Shown in pieces: positions 18,804-28,568 of a stretch of DNA of 64,000 nt. The notes beneath the pieces are model-generated. The model was not told the origin of the DNA, did not search any database, and saw nothing but the letters and a program-made list of their open reading frames with translations. The stretch is from Teichococcus wenyumeiae (lineage in GTDB: Bacteria > Pseudomonadota > Alphaproteobacteria > Acetobacterales > Acetobacteraceae). The stretch is taken from the NCBI RefSeq assembly GCF_003696345.1, contig NZ_RFLX01000001.1:248001-312000 (forward strand), in the 5' to 3' direction. The translations under genes were made by a program, and so were the position numbers. Positions within the stretch are counted from its first letter, which is position 1; each line of letters opens with the position of its first letter.

Positions 18804-19547
18804 ATGAGACCGCCGCGCGGGCGGGCGCAGCCCGTCGCGCGGCGCCCGCCTCCCCCGCCCCGCCTGCCGGCCGAGCCGCCGGCGGAGATCGCCGCCCGCA
18901 TCCTGCTGCGCACCGATGCGGTGCTGGTGCTGGACAAGCCCGCCGGGCTGCCGGTCCATGCGGGGCCGCGCGGCGGTGCCAGCCTCGAGGACTGGCTGCC
19001 GCAACTGGCCTTCGGCAAGAAGCGCATGCCGCAGCCGGCGCACCGGCTGGATACCGATACCGCCGGCTGCCTGGTGCTGGGCCGCACCCAGCCCGCCCTG
19101 GCGGAGCTTGGCGCCCTCTTCGCCGCCGGCCGGGCGGAGAAGACCTACTGGGCCGTGGTGCAGGGTACCGGACCCGCCGGTCCCCAGGGCCGCATCGACC
19201 TGCCGCTGCGCAAGACCAGCACTGCCGCCCGTGGCTGGCGAATCGAGCCGCACCCGGAAGGCCAGCCCGCCACCACGCTCTGGCGCGTGCTGGGCCGTGC
19301 GCCTGGGCTCTGCTGGTTGGAACTGCGCCCGCGCACCGGCCGTACGCATCAATTGCGCGTCCATTGCGCCGCACTGGGCTTCCCCATTCTGGGCGACCCC
19401 TTCTACGGCACCCCCGCCCCGGGCGGGCTGCATCTGCTGGCCCGTGCCATCCGGCTGCCGCTTTCGCCCCCTGTGATGGCCGAGGCCCCGGTGCCCGCCG
19501 CCATGCGCCCGGCCTTTGCCGCCTGCGGCTGGAAAGCCGGGACCTAG
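18804..19547 (+). CDS. RluA-family RNA pseudouridine synthase
   Basis: The 247-residue protein has the catalytic motif PAHRLDTDTAGCLVLG, with the aspartate of HRLD as nucleophile, and RPRTGRTHQLRVHC and GFPILGDPFYG, all diagnostic of the RluA class. It isomerises specific uridines in rRNA or tRNA. Which site it modifies cannot be read from the sequence. There is no N-terminal S4 domain; instead a proline/arginine-rich tail of about 30 residues precedes the core. It starts 33 bases after the aminotransferase gene and may be co-transcribed with it. Confidence 0.9.
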   Translation: MRPPRGRAQPVARRPPPPPRLPAEPPAEIAARILLRTDAVLVLDKPAGLPVHAGPRGGASLEDWLPQLAFGKKRMPQPAHRLDTDTAGCLVLGRTQPALAELGALFAAGRAEKTYWAVVQGTGPAGPQGRIDLPLRKTSTAARGWRIEPHPEGQPATTLWRVLGRAPGLCWLELRPRTGRTHQLRVHCAALGFPILGDPFYGTPAPGGLHLLARAIRLPLSPPVMAEAPVPAAMRPAFAACGWKAGT

Positions 19548-19976
19548 CCGGCACGCCGCGACTCGTGTTTTTCCGGCCAGCAGCGGCGTGAAAGACGATT
19601 CAGCGCCCCAAGCCCTTGAAAGAATTCAACAAGCTCACCACTTCGGTCCTCAGAACAAGCCACAGCGGCGGCCAGGACGCAGCCGGGCCAGGATTCTGGC
19701 CCGGTGATTCCGCTTGACGGAGCGCCTGTCACTGTCTTAGGCGGTTTTCCAAACCTTGCTGCCGGCGTGGCGGCAAGGTTGCCCGGTTTTCGGGCCTGTC
19801 GTTCCGGCGGCGGGCCATATCCGGGCCGGCATGGGTGGGCCGACATTCCGCCTGTCATCACAGGGTCAGGGCAAGCCGCCAACCACGGCACCCTGCCAAG
19901 TCGTGCCCGCCGAGGCGGGGGCGCAGGAACCGGCCCGGGTACCTTGCCTGGGCCAGAAGCAGGATATTCCCGCTAT
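19548..19976 (+). promoter_or_regulatory. Long leader region of rpsA
   Basis: This 429-base gap has no convincing gene. A perfect hairpin, CCGGGCCAG (19683-19691), loop GATT, CTGGCCCGG (19696-19704), could end the preceding transcription unit but lacks a T run. TTGACG at 19714-19719 followed 17 bases later by TTAGGC (19737-19742) is a weak sigma-70-like promoter candidate, which would give a leader of more than 200 bases for rpsA. S1 genes are often self-regulated through their leaders, so a long structured leader would be in keeping. Confidence 0.4.
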
Positions 19977-21662
19977 ATGACCGAAGACTTTGCTGCCCTG
20001 CTCGACGAGACGCTGGGTGCCGACACCGGCTTCGCCGGCTCCGTCGTCACTGGCCGCGTCATCCGCGTCGATGACGACTATGCCGTTGTCGATGTCGGCC
20101 TCAAGAGCGAGGGCCGCGTCCCCCTGAAGGAATTCGCTCCTCAGGGTCAGAAGGCCGAAGTTCAGCCCGGCGACGTGATCGAGCTGTTCGTCGAGCGTTA
20201 CGAGGACCGGGACGGCTCCATCGTCCTGTCCCGTGAGAAGGCTCGCCGCGAGGAAGCCTGGACCAACCTGGAGAAGGCGTTCAACGCGCAGCAGCGCGTC
20301 AACGGCGTCATCTTCGGCCGCGTGAAGGGTGGCTTCACCGTCGACCTCGGCGGCGCCGTGGCCTTCCTGCCCGGCTCCCAGGTCGATATCCGCCCCGTGC
20401 GCGATGTCGGTCCGCTGATGGGTTCCCCGCAGCCGTTCCAGATCCTGAAGATGGACCGCGCCCGCGGCAACATCGTGGTCTCGCGCCGCGCTGTGCTGGA
20501 AGAGACGCGCGCCGAGCAGCGCTCCGAGCTGATCCAGGGCCTCAAGGAAGGCATGATCCTGGACGGCGTGGTCAAGAACATCACCGACTACGGTGCGTTC
20601 GTCGACCTCGGCGGCGTGGACGGCCTGCTGCATGTCACCGACATCGCCTGGCGCCGCATCAACCACCCGTCCGAGGCCCTGACCATCGGTCAGCAGGTCC
20701 GCGTGCAGGTGATCCGCTTCAATTCCGAGACGCAGCGTATCTCGCTCGGCATGAAGCAGCTGATGTCCGACCCGTGGGAAGGCGTGGCGATCAAGTACCC
20801 GGTGGGTGCGAAGTTCTCCGGTCGCGTCACCAACATCACCGACTACGGCGCCTTCGTGGAGCTGGAGCCGGGCGTCGAGGGCCTGGTCCACGTCTCCGAG
20901 ATGAGCTGGACCAAGAAGAACGTCCATCCGGGCAAGATCGTCGCCACTTCGCAGGAAGTCGACGTGCTGATCCTGGACGTGGACGAGCCGAAGCGCCGCA
21001 TCAGCCTCGGCCTGAAGCAGGCCCAGGGCAACCCCTGGGAGCTGTTCCTGGAGGCCCATGGCCCGGGTTCGATCGTGGAGGGCGAGATCCGCAACATCAC
21101 CGAGTTCGGTCTGTTCGTGGGTCTGGCTCCCGAGATCGACGGCATGGTCCACATGTCCGACCTGTCCTGGGATGTCGCCGGCGAGCAGGCGATGGCCGAG
21201 TACCAGAAGGGCCAGATCGTCAAGGCCAAGGTGCTGGACGTGGACGTCGAGAAGGAGCGCATCTCCCTCGGCATCAAGCAGCTTGAGGCCGATCCGGCCG
21301 CCGAGGTGCTGGACCGCGTCCGCAAGAACGACATCGTCACCTGCATCGTGACGAAGGTCGAGCAGAACGGCATCGAGGTGAAGGTCGACGACGTGCTGAC
21401 GGGCTTCATCCGTCGCGCCGAGCTGGCCCGCGACCGTGGCGACCAGCGCCCCGACAAGTTCGCCATTGGCGAGAAGGTCGATGCGAAGGTGACCGCCGTG
21501 GACCGCGCCGCCCGCCGCCTGGCCCTGACCATCAAGGGCAAGGAAGTCGAGGAAGAGCGCGAGGCGATGAAGGAATACGGCACCACCGATTCCGGCGCCT
21601 CGCTGGGCGACATCCTGGGCGCGGCCATCCGCCGCCGCAACTCGATGGTCTCCGAGGACTGA
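19977..21662 (+). CDS. rpsA: 30S ribosomal protein S1
   Basis: The 561-residue protein has six S1 (OB-fold) repeats, the normal number. Repeat landmarks are VTGRVIRVDDDYAVVDVGLKSEG (split around residue 30-50), VNGVIFGRVKGGFTVDLGG, DGVVKNITDYGAFVDLGGVDG, FSGRVTNITDYGAFVELEPG, EGEIRNITEFGLFVGLAP and a degenerate last one. It binds mRNA on the ribosome and is needed for translation of most messages. The start at 19977 (MTEDFAALLDETLG) matches the family; only a weak AGGA lies upstream, as is common for rpsA. A strong terminator follows. Confidence 0.97.
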   Translation: MTEDFAALLDETLGADTGFAGSVVTGRVIRVDDDYAVVDVGLKSEGRVPLKEFAPQGQKAEVQPGDVIELFVERYEDRDGSIVLSREKARREEAWTNLEKAFNAQQRVNGVIFGRVKGGFTVDLGGAVAFLPGSQVDIRPVRDVGPLMGSPQPFQILKMDRARGNIVVSRRAVLEETRAEQRSELIQGLKEGMILDGVVKNITDYGAFVDLGGVDGLLHVTDIAWRRINHPSEALTIGQQVRVQVIRFNSETQRISLGMKQLMSDPWEGVAIKYPVGAKFSGRVTNITDYGAFVELEPGVEGLVHVSEMSWTKKNVHPGKIVATSQEVDVLILDVDEPKRRISLGLKQAQGNPWELFLEAHGPGSIVEGEIRNITEFGLFVGLAPEIDGMVHMSDLSWDVAGEQAMAEYQKGQIVKAKVLDVDVEKERISLGIKQLEADPAAEVLDRVRKNDIVTCIVTKVEQNGIEVKVDDVLTGFIRRAELARDRGDQRPDKFAIGEKVDAKVTAVDRAARRLALTIKGKEVEEEREAMKEYGTTDSGASLGDILGAAIRRRNSMVSED

Positions 21663-21695
21663 TCCAACCCCGCAAGGGATCGGATCGAAACGAAG

Positions 21696-21727
21696 CGCCC
21701 CGGGTGGTTCTCCACCCGGGGCGTTTT
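21696..21727 (+). terminator. Rho-independent terminator of rpsA
   Basis: A perfect 12-base stem, CGCCCCGGGTGG (21696-21707) with CCACCCGGGGCG (21712-21723), closes a TTCT loop and is followed by TTTT. It begins 34 bases after the rpsA stop. Confidence 0.93.
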
Positions 21728-21734
21728 CATTTGT

Positions 21735-22006
21735 GCCCCAGCGTCCGGGGGCGCTGCCCCCAGGCCCCCGCCGGGGTGGAAAGCCCACCCTGGGCCCCGC
21801 TTCAGGTTTCTGGTTCTGCCTTGAAGAGCATATGGGCTGAAGCTGTGGTTGCCGGAGGTCCATGCCCGCCGGCACGACTCATCCGCCACCTGTGCCAGAC
21901 AGATGGCGGGGTCTGGGGTGACACTGTCACCCCAGCAGGGTGGTCTGGAGGGGCGGCGCCCCTCCAGCACGCGTCCCGCTCTTGACCCCGCCTATCCCGA
22001 CCCGTC
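21735..22006. repeat. Palindrome-rich intergenic region before sppA
   Basis: After the rpsA terminator, this gap contains GGGGGC-GCT-GCCCCC (about 21747-21762) and GGGTGG-AAAGC-CCACCC (about 21774-21791). Two perfect palindromes of 23 bases each follow: arms CTGGGGTGACA/TGTCACCCCAG at 21913-21935 and arms CTGGAGGGGCG/CGCCCCTCCAG at 21945-21967. No gene is seen. The promoter of the sppA-to-trp unit is probably here, but no clear -35/-10 pair was found. Confidence 0.6.
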
Positions 22007-22939
22007 ATGGATGCGATCAGCATGAGCGCCTCCCTGCAATCCGATCTGCTGGTGGACCGACGGCGGCTGAAGCGGCAGCTTCTGGGCTGGCGTGTCGCCG
22101 CCGTGGCGCTGGGGGCGCTGGCGGCTTTCGTCGCCTTCCGGGGCGGTGCCGAAGGCCTGTCCGGCCGGGCGCATCTGGCCCGGCTGAAGGTCGAAGGCGC
22201 CATCACCGACGACCCCCGCGTGGCCGAGGCGCTGGATGCCGCCGCGCGCGACGCCTCGGTGAAGGGGCTGATCCTCTCCATCGACAGCCCGGGCGGCAGC
22301 GTGGGTGGCGGCGAATCGCTGCATGCCGCCGTGGCCCGCTTCCGGGAAAAGAAGCCGGTGGTGGCGGTGATGCGCGGCACCGCCGCTTCCGCCGCCTTCA
22401 TGGCCGCCATGCCGGCCGAGCGCATTTTCGCGCGGGAAAGCACGGTCACCGGCTCCATCGGCGTGCTGATGCAGTCCTTCGATGTGTCGGAGCTGCTGGG
22501 GCATCTGGGCGTGCGGCCGGAAACCATCACCTCCGGCCCGCTGAAGGCGCAGCCCAGCCCCTTCCAGCCACTGTCACCGGAAGGGCGCACGGTGATGCAG
22601 GGCGTCATCTCCGACCTGCAGAACCAGTTCATGGGCATGGTGGCCAAGGGCCGGCACATGACGCTCGAAGAAGTGCGGCCGCTGGCCGACGGGCGGGTCT
22701 ATACCGGCAGGCAGGCCCTGGCGCTGAAGCTGGTGGATGCCATCGGCGGCGAGGCCGAGGCACGGGCCTGGCTGGAGAGCGACAAGCAGATTCCGGCCAC
22801 CACGCCGGTGCGGGACCTGGACCCGCGCGACCTTTCGGAACGCACCTTTGGCTTCGCCTTGCGTGGCCTTACGAAAAGCGTTGTATCAGAATGGCTTGCG
22901 GTTGACGGCGTGCGGGCCGTTTGGCAGCCTGGGCCCTGA
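22007..22939 (+). CDS. sppA: Signal peptide peptidase SppA (short form)
   Basis: The 310-residue protein has one membrane anchor ([15 protein letters not shown], about 29-43) and a single S49 peptidase domain. [14 protein letters not shown] is the conserved strand-turn. [12 protein letters not shown] contains the nucleophilic serine and [14 protein letters not shown] the catalytic lysine, and [10 protein letters not shown] is typical. It cleaves leftover signal peptides within the membrane. The start may be ATG 22007 or ATG 22022. It heads the run sppA-ihfB-lapA-pyrF-trpFBA. Confidence 0.92.
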   Translation: MDAISMSASLQSDLLVDRRRLKRQLLGWRVAAVALGALAAFVAFRGGAEGLSGRAHLARLKVEGAITDDPRVAEALDAAARDASVKGLILSIDSPGGSVGGGESLHAAVARFREKKPVVAVMRGTAASAAFMAAMPAERIFARESTVTGSIGVLMQSFDVSELLGHLGVRPETITSGPLKAQPSPFQPLSPEGRTVMQGVISDLQNQFMGMVAKGRHMTLEEVRPLADGRVYTGRQALALKLVDAIGGEAEARAWLESDKQIPATTPVRDLDPRDLSERTFGFALRGLTKSVVSEWLAVDGVRAVWQPGP

Positions 22940-22977
22940 AATTTGCGAACCCTGCCCCCCGAGGAGATCCGCGCGAG

Positions 22978-23310
22978 ATGACGAAGTCCGAACTGATCGC
23001 GCAGTTGGCGGCGGCCAATCCGCATCTGCGCCAGCCGGATGTCGAATTGATCGTTGGCACGATCTTCGACGAGATCAGCGCCGCCCTGGCGCGCGGGGAC
23101 CGGGTGGAGCTGCGCGGCTTCGGCGCCTTCTCCGCCAAGCAGCGCGACCCGCGCACCGGCCGCAACCCTCGCACCGGCGAAGCGGTTGAGGTGGCCAGCA
23201 AGGCGGTGCCTTATTTCAAGCCGGGCAAGGAACTGCGGGAGCGCGTCAATGGCGGCCCGCTGCAGGCCCCCCGGCGCACAACCGGCCGCGGCGCGGCGAC
23301 GGCGGAGTAA
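22978..23310 (+). CDS. ihfB: Integration host factor beta subunit
   Basis: The 110-residue HU/IHF-family protein shows [41 protein letters not shown] (in two overlapping conserved pieces) and [13 protein letters not shown]. The arm motif RNPRTGE inserts into the minor groove to bend DNA. It pairs with IhfA, which is not in this window. The start at 22978 has GAGGAGA upstream; the frame is open to 22921. A C-terminal tail of about 15 residues rich in Arg, Pro and Thr extends beyond the core. The gene order sppA-ihfB-lapA is standard for alphaproteobacteria. Confidence 0.95.
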   Translation: MTKSELIAQLAAANPHLRQPDVELIVGTIFDEISAALARGDRVELRGFGAFSAKQRDPRTGRNPRTGEAVEVASKAVPYFKPGKELRERVNGGPLQAPRRTTGRGAATAE

Positions 23311-23316
23311 GATTCA

Positions 23317-23655
23317 GTGCTGGCTTTGATCCTCGCCCTGCCGCTGCTGCTGGTGCTGGTGCTCTTCGCGGTCTCCAATACCGCGCCGGTGGAGCTGCAG
23401 TTCTGGCCCTTCGATGTCGCCTGGCAGGTGCCGCTGGCCGGCGCCGTGCTCGGCGCGGCGCTGCTGGCCTTCCTGCTCGGCGCCCTGCTGGCCTGGGGCA
23501 GCGGGCTGCGCCACCGCGCCGAGGCGCGCCGCATGCGCAATGCCGCCCGCCTGCTGGAAGCCGAGGTCGCCGAGCTGCGCGCGCAGCAGGCCGTGCCGGT
23601 GCCGAATACGGCCCCGCCGGGCACTGCTCTGGCCCCCGCGCCGCACCACGCGTAA
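23317..23655 (+). CDS. LapA-domain membrane protein
   Basis: The 112-residue protein has two transmembrane helices (about 1-19 and 42-63) separated by a short periplasmic turn, VSNTAPVELQFWPF, which is the LapA/YciS signature. A cytoplasmic coiled-coil tail (ARRMRNAARLLEAEVAELRA) follows. In E. coli LapA works with LapB in control of lipopolysaccharide synthesis; the role in this lineage is inferred. The start is GTG 23317, six bases after the ihfB stop, so translation is probably coupled. No LapB gene is adjacent. Confidence 0.85.
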   Translation: MLALILALPLLLVLVLFAVSNTAPVELQFWPFDVAWQVPLAGAVLGAALLAFLLGALLAWGSGLRHRAEARRMRNAARLLEAEVAELRAQQAVPVPNTAPPGTALAPAPHHA

Positions 23656-23665
23656 AAGAGGCGGC

Positions 23666-24397
23666 ATGAGTGCCGCCTCCATTCCTTCTCCCCTCTGGGC
23701 CAAACCGAACCGCTGCGGCGTCATCGCCGCGCTGGACACCCCGGACCCCGCCCGTGCCATGGGCTGGGCCGCGGCCGTCGCCCCGCATGTCGGGCTGGTG
23801 AAGGTGGGGCTGGAGCTGTTCTGCGCCGCCGGCCCCGCCGTGGTGCAGCAGATCGGCCAGCACCGCCCGGTCTTCCTGGACCTGAAGTTCCACGACATTC
23901 CGAATACCGTGGCCGGCGCCGTGCGCTCGGTCTGCGCCCACCCGCCCGCCATGCTGACCCTGCACGGCGGCGGCGGCGGCGCCATGATCGAGGCCGCGCG
24001 CCGTGCCGCCGAGGACAGTGCCGGTGCCCAGCGCCCCGCCATCCTGGCCGTGACGGTGCTGACCAGCTTCTCCGCCGCCGGCCTCGCCGAGACCGGCGTC
24101 TCCGGCGGTCCGGCGCAGCAGGTGCTGCGGCTGGCGCGGCTGGCGCTCTCCGCCGGGGCGGATGGGCTGGTCTGCTCCCCGCATGAAGTCTCGCGCCTGC
24201 GGGATGCCTTCGGCGATGCGCCGCTGCTGGTGGTGCCCGGCGTGCGCCCGGCCGGCAGCGATGCCGGCGACCAGGCCCGCGTCGCCACGCCGGAGGAGAC
24301 CGCCGCCGCCGGCGCCGACTGGCTGGTGATCGGCCGCCCCATCACCGCCAGCGCCGACCCCGCCGCGGCCGCGGCCCGCATCGCGGCCACGCTATGA
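23666..24397 (+). CDS. pyrF: Orotidine 5'-phosphate decarboxylase
   Basis: The 243-residue enzyme catalyses the last step of UMP synthesis. Key segments are CGVIAALDTPDPARAM, VKVGLELF, the catalytic Lys/Asp network in FLDLKFHDIPNTVAGAV, and GADWLVIGRPIT at the phosphate-binding end. The ATG at 23666 follows the lapA stop by 10 bases, with AGAGGCGGC upstream; the open frame to 23414 is an overlap with lapA and is not used. Its stop overlaps the trpF start (ATGA). Placement of pyrF inside the trp group fits alphaproteobacteria. Confidence 0.95.
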   Translation: MSAASIPSPLWAKPNRCGVIAALDTPDPARAMGWAAAVAPHVGLVKVGLELFCAAGPAVVQQIGQHRPVFLDLKFHDIPNTVAGAVRSVCAHPPAMLTLHGGGGGAMIEAARRAAEDSAGAQRPAILAVTVLTSFSAAGLAETGVSGGPAQQVLRLARLALSAGADGLVCSPHEVSRLRDAFGDAPLLVVPGVRPAGSDAGDQARVATPEETAAAGADWLVIGRPITASADPAAAAARIAATL

Positions 24398-25035
24398 CCG
24401 AGGTGAAGATCTGCGGCATCAACGATGCCGAGGCGCTGGACAGCGCCGCCCGCGCCGGGGCGCAGATGGTGGGCTTCGTCTTCTACCCGCCTTCCCCGCG
24501 CTCGGTGGTGCCGGCGCAGGCGGCGGGGCTGGCGGCGCGCCTGCCTTCCATCGTCACGCCGGTCGGGCTCTTCGTGGATGCGAGCGACGAGGCCATCGCG
24601 GCGGTGCTGGAGGAAGTGCCGCTGCGGCTGCTGCAACTGCATGGGCATGAAAGCCCGGAGCGCGCCGCCGCCATCCGCGACCGCTTCGGCCTGCCGGTGA
24701 TGAAGGCCCTTGGCATTGCCGAGGAAGCCGATCTCGCGCTGTTGGATGCCTATGCCCCGGTGGTGGACCGCTTCCTGCTGGATGCCAAGCCACCGGCCGG
24801 CGCCAGCCTGCCCGGCGGTAATGCCGCCAGCTTCGATTGGAGGCTGCTGGCCGGCCGCGCCATCCCGCGCCCCTGGCTGCTGGCCGGCGGGCTGACGGCG
24901 GCTAATGTGGCCGATGCCATCCGCACCAGCGGCGCGCCAGGGGTCGATGTTTCCTCGGGCGTCGAGCGGGTGCGGGGGCTGAAGGACCCGGTGCTGGTGC
25001 GCGCCTTTGTGACGGCGGCGCTCTCGGCGGCCTGA
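24394..25035 (+). CDS. trpF: Phosphoribosylanthranilate isomerase
   Basis: The 213-residue TIM-barrel protein performs the Amadori rearrangement in tryptophan synthesis. [15 protein letters not shown] carries the catalytic Cys, GLFVDASDE holds the catalytic-acid region and [15 protein letters not shown] binds phosphate. It ends with the [16 protein letters not shown] motif. Its start overlaps the pyrF stop by four bases, so the genes are translationally coupled. The normal trpF length and all landmarks are present. Confidence 0.95.
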   Translation: MTEVKICGINDAEALDSAARAGAQMVGFVFYPPSPRSVVPAQAAGLAARLPSIVTPVGLFVDASDEAIAAVLEEVPLRLLQLHGHESPERAAAIRDRFGLPVMKALGIAEEADLALLDAYAPVVDRFLLDAKPPAGASLPGGNAASFDWRLLAGRAIPRPWLLAGGLTAANVADAIRTSGAPGVDVSSGVERVRGLKDPVLVRAFVTAALSAA

Positions 25036-25114
25036 TTGCGGCGCGGGGCAGAGTCGCCCTACCCCCGGCCTGCTCCGCGCGCTACACACATCCCCCCGTA
25101 CGGAGGGATGGATC

Positions 25115-26332
25115 TTGAATCAGCCATTGACCAATTCGCTCCGTCAGGGTCCCGATGCGCGTGGGCGCTTCGGCCAGTTCGGCGGCCGCTATGTGGCCGA
25201 GACCCTGATGCCCCTGCTGCTCGAATTGGAGCAGGCCTATGAAGCCGCGAAGAAAGATCCGGACTTCATGGCGGAATGGCGCTGGCTGCTGAAGGATTAT
25301 GTCGGCCGCCCCAGCCCGCTCTGGCTGGCGAAGCGCCTGACGGAGCACCTCGGCGGCGCCAAGGTCTATTTCAAGCGCGAGGAGCTGAACCACACCGGCG
25401 CGCATAAGATCAATGCGGTGCTGGGGCAGATCCTGCTGGCCAAGCGCATGGGCCGCAGCCGCATCCTGGCCGAGACCGGCGCCGGGCAGCATGGCGTGGC
25501 CACGGCCACGGCCTGCGCGCTCTTTGGCCTGCAATGCGTCGTCTACATGGGCGCGACCGATGTCGAGCGGCAGGCGCCCAACGTCTTCCGCATGAAGCTG
25601 CTGGGGGCGGAGGTGGTGCCCGTCACCTCTGGCGCCGGCACGCTGAAGGACGCGATGAACGAGGCGCTGCGGGACTGGGTGGCGAATATCCAGGACACCT
25701 ATTACTGCATCGGCACTGTCGCCGGCCCGCACCCCTATCCGCAGATGGTGCGGGACTTCCAGTGCGTGGTGGGCGAGGAAACCCGCGCCCAGATCCTGGA
25801 ACAGGAAGGCCGGCTGCCTGATGCGCTGGTCTGCGCCGTGGGTGGCGGTTCCTCCGCCATGGGGCTGTTCCATCCCTTCCTGGATGATAAGGACGTCGCC
25901 CTCTGGGGCGTCGAGGCCGCCGGGCGCGGCATGGACACCAAGGAACACGCGGCCTCGCTTAACCGGGGCCGGCCGGGCGTGCTGCATGGCAACCTGACCT
26001 ACCTGCTGCAGGACGAGAGCGGGCAGATCCAGGAAGCGCATTCCATCTCGGCCGGGCTGGACTACCCCGGCATCGGGCCGGAGCATTCCTGGCTGCACGA
26101 GACCGGCCGCGCCACCTATGTCGGCATCACCGATGACGAGGCGCTGGAAGCCTTCCAGCTCTGCTCGAAGCTGGAAGGCATCATCCCGGCGCTGGAATCC
26201 TCGCATGGGCTGGCGCAGGTGATGAAGCTCGCCCCCACCATGGGCAAGGACAAGATCATCGTCCTCAACCTGTCCGGGCGCGGCGACAAGGACATCTTCA
26301 CCGTGGCGCACCACCTGGGGGTGAAGCTGTGA
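25115..26332 (+). CDS. trpB: Tryptophan synthase beta chain
   Basis: The 405-residue PLP enzyme joins indole and serine. The PLP lysine lies in [28 protein letters not shown] opens the protein, and [13 protein letters not shown] and [15 protein letters not shown] form the cofactor cradle. The predicted start is TTG at 25115 with GGAGG eight bases upstream. An ATG at 25108 is out of frame. Rare TTG initiation could lower expression relative to trpA. The stop overlaps the trpA start. The 79-base gap to trpF shows no clear terminator. Confidence 0.96.
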   Translation: MNQPLTNSLRQGPDARGRFGQFGGRYVAETLMPLLLELEQAYEAAKKDPDFMAEWRWLLKDYVGRPSPLWLAKRLTEHLGGAKVYFKREELNHTGAHKINAVLGQILLAKRMGRSRILAETGAGQHGVATATACALFGLQCVVYMGATDVERQAPNVFRMKLLGAEVVPVTSGAGTLKDAMNEALRDWVANIQDTYYCIGTVAGPHPYPQMVRDFQCVVGEETRAQILEQEGRLPDALVCAVGGGSSAMGLFHPFLDDKDVALWGVEAAGRGMDTKEHAASLNRGRPGVLHGNLTYLLQDESGQIQEAHSISAGLDYPGIGPEHSWLHETGRATYVGITDDEALEAFQLCSKLEGIIPALESSHGLAQVMKLAPTMGKDKIIVLNLSGRGDKDIFTVAHHLGVKL

Positions 26333-27189
26333 GCCAGACCATGACCAAGCCGGCGGCGCAGGCCGGCACGGGGCGCGGCCGCATCGCGGCCCGCTTCGCC
26401 AAGCTGAAGGCGGAAGGGCGCGGCGCGCTGATGCCCTTCCTGGAAGCCTGGGACCCGGACCGCGAGACCAGCATGGAAATCCTGCGCGGCATGCCCGGCG
26501 CGGGGGCCGACCTGATCGAGGTCGGCGTGCCCTTCACCGACCCCATGGCGGATGGACCCACCGTGCAGCTCGCCGGGCAGCGGGCGCTGAAGGCCGGCGG
26601 CAGCCTGGCCGGGGCGATCGGCATGGTGCGGGAATTCCGCGAGGCCGATGACGCCACGCCGGTGGTCCTGATGGGCTATTTCAACCCCATCATGTCCTAT
26701 GGCGTCGAGCGCTTCTGCGCCGATGCCGCCGCCGCCGGGGTGGATGGGCTGATCGTGGTGGACCTGCCGCCGGAGGAGGCCGATGCCATGGACTCCGCCG
26801 CCACGCATGGCCTCGACATGATCCGGCTGGTGGCGCCCACCACCGATGACAAGCGGCTGCCCATGGTGCTGAACGGCATCAGCGGCTTCATCTACTACGT
26901 GGCTATCGCCGGCATCACCGGCACGCGCAGCGCAGAATCCTCTGCCCTGGCGGAAGCCATCCCGCGCCTGCGGAAACACACCGACCTGCCGATCGCCATC
27001 GGCTTCGGTGTCCGCACGCCGGCGCAGGCGGCGGAAGCGGCGCGCATCGCCGATGGCGCCGTGGTGGCCTCGGCGCTGATCGACACCCTGGCCAAGAGCC
27101 TGGACGACCAGGGTCGCGCCTCGCCGGATACGGTGAGCCGCGTGCTGGACCAGGTGCGCGACCTCGCCAAGGCCGTGCGCGCCGGCTGA
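26329..27189 (+). CDS. trpA: Tryptophan synthase alpha chain
   Basis: The 286-residue TIM-barrel enzyme cleaves indole-3-glycerol phosphate and passes indole to TrpB. The catalytic Glu is in [17 protein letters not shown], which also holds the catalytic Asp, and [14 protein letters not shown] binds phosphate. Loop 6 reads [12 protein letters not shown] where many homologues have YYVSVTGVTG. It starts at GTG 26329, overlapping the trpB stop by four bases. In many alphaproteobacteria accD and folC come next; here the trp unit ends with a hairpin and a dehydrogenase gene. Confidence 0.96.
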   Translation: MSQTMTKPAAQAGTGRGRIAARFAKLKAEGRGALMPFLEAWDPDRETSMEILRGMPGAGADLIEVGVPFTDPMADGPTVQLAGQRALKAGGSLAGAIGMVREFREADDATPVVLMGYFNPIMSYGVERFCADAAAAGVDGLIVVDLPPEEADAMDSAATHGLDMIRLVAPTTDDKRLPMVLNGISGFIYYVAIAGITGTRSAESSALAEAIPRLRKHTDLPIAIGFGVRTPAQAAEAARIADGAVVASALIDTLAKSLDDQGRASPDTVSRVLDQVRDLAKAVRAG

Positions 27190-27193
27190 GAAC

Positions 27194-27234
27194 ATCGGCG
27201 GGCTGGCAGCCCCCACGGCCGCCAACCCGCCGAT
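27194..27234 (+). terminator. Hairpin ending the trp unit
   Basis: Nine-base arms ATCGGCGGG (27194-27202) and CCCGCCGAT (27226-27234) lie just after the trpA stop, with a 23-base GC-rich loop and TTAAAC behind. It is terminator-like but has no long T run. Confidence 0.5.
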
Positions 27235-27339
27235 TAAACGGATAAGTTGCAGCTTCCAGCAGGATCTTCGGCGACCTTGCCGTGAACCTTGCCGCCCCCG
27301 CCGCGTTTACCGCCAGCACATGGCAGGAAGGACACGGGC

Positions 27340-28509
27340 ATGAGGGCGCTGGCCTGGCACGGGAAGGGCGATATCCGCTGCGACAATGTTTCCGATCCCA
27401 AGATCGAGGACGGACGGGACGCCATCATCAAGGTCACGTCCTGCGCCATCTGCGGCTCGGACCTGCATATCTTCGACGGCGTCATTCCCTCCATGCAGCA
27501 TGGCGACGTGATCGGCCATGAGGCGATGGGCGAGGTTGTCGAGGTCGGGAAAGACAACAAGAAGCTGAAGGTCGGCGACCGCGTGGTGGTGCCCTTCACC
27601 ATCTCCTGCGGCGAATGCTTCTTCTGCAAGAAGGGCTTCTTCTCCGGCTGCGAGCGTTCCAACCCCAACCGCGAGATGGCCTCCAAGCTCTGGGGCAATT
27701 CCCCTGCGGGGCTCTTCGGCTATTCGCATCTGCTGGGCGGCTTCGCCGGCGGGCAGGCGGAATACATGCGCGTGCCCTATGCCGATGTCGGCCCCATCAA
27801 GGTGCCGGACGGGCTGACGGATGAGCAGGTGCTGTTCCTGTCGGACATCTTCCCGACCGGCTACATGGCCGCCGATTACTGCAACCTGAAGGGCGGCGAG
27901 ACCGTGGCCATCTGGGGCTGCGGCCCGGTGGGGCAATTCGCCATCCGCAGCGCCTTCATGCTGGGCGCCGAGCGCGTCATCGCCATCGACACGGTGCCGG
28001 AGCGCATGGCCATGGCGCGCGCGGCCGGCGCCATCGTGCTCGATTTCAAGGAAGAGGATGTCTACGACCGCATCATGGCGCTGACCAACGGGCGCGGTGC
28101 CGATGCCTGCATCGATGCGGTGGGCACCGAGGCCAGCGCCACCGGCAGCTTCGACTCCCTGGTGGACCGCGTGAAGGTCGCGACCTTCATGGGTACCGAC
28201 CGGCCGCATGTGCTGCGCCAGGCTATCCATTGCTGCCGCAACTTCGGCACCGTCTCCATTGTCGGCGTCTATGGCGGCTTCCTGGACAAGATCCCGATGG
28301 GCTCGGCCATCAATCGCGGCCTGACCTTCCGCATGGCGCAGACGCCGGTGCAGCACTACCTGCCGATGCTGCTGGAGAAAGTCCAGAAGGGCGAGATCGA
28401 CCCGTCCTTCGTCATCACCCATACCGCGCCGCTGGAACAGGGGCCGGAACTCTACAAGACCTTCCGCGACAAGAAGGATGGCTGCATCAAAGTTGTTCTG
28501 AAGCCCTGA
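27340..28509 (+). CDS. Zinc-dependent alcohol/formaldehyde-type dehydrogenase
   Basis: The 389-residue medium-chain dehydrogenase starts at ATG 27340 (GGAAGGA upstream). The catalytic zinc ligands are in [12 protein letters not shown] and [15 protein letters not shown] four-Cys structural zinc site is spread over [16 protein letters not shown], and NAD is bound by [14 protein letters not shown]. The long insertion [21 protein letters not shown] is typical of the glutathione-independent formaldehyde dehydrogenase-like subgroup. It likely oxidises alcohols or aldehydes with NAD. It is the first of a run of same-strand genes (reductase, DUF2171, secreted protein) with short gaps. Confidence 0.88.
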   Translation: MRALAWHGKGDIRCDNVSDPKIEDGRDAIIKVTSCAICGSDLHIFDGVIPSMQHGDVIGHEAMGEVVEVGKDNKKLKVGDRVVVPFTISCGECFFCKKGFFSGCERSNPNREMASKLWGNSPAGLFGYSHLLGGFAGGQAEYMRVPYADVGPIKVPDGLTDEQVLFLSDIFPTGYMAADYCNLKGGETVAIWGCGPVGQFAIRSAFMLGAERVIAIDTVPERMAMARAAGAIVLDFKEEDVYDRIMALTNGRGADACIDAVGTEASATGSFDSLVDRVKVATFMGTDRPHVLRQAIHCCRNFGTVSIVGVYGGFLDKIPMGSAINRGLTFRMAQTPVQHYLPMLLEKVQKGEIDPSFVITHTAPLEQGPELYKTFRDKKDGCIKVVLKP

Positions 28510-28568
28510 GGCCGCCGGGAGGCGCGCCGCGCCTCCCCTCTGACAACCCCAGCAGGGAAGAGCCACAC

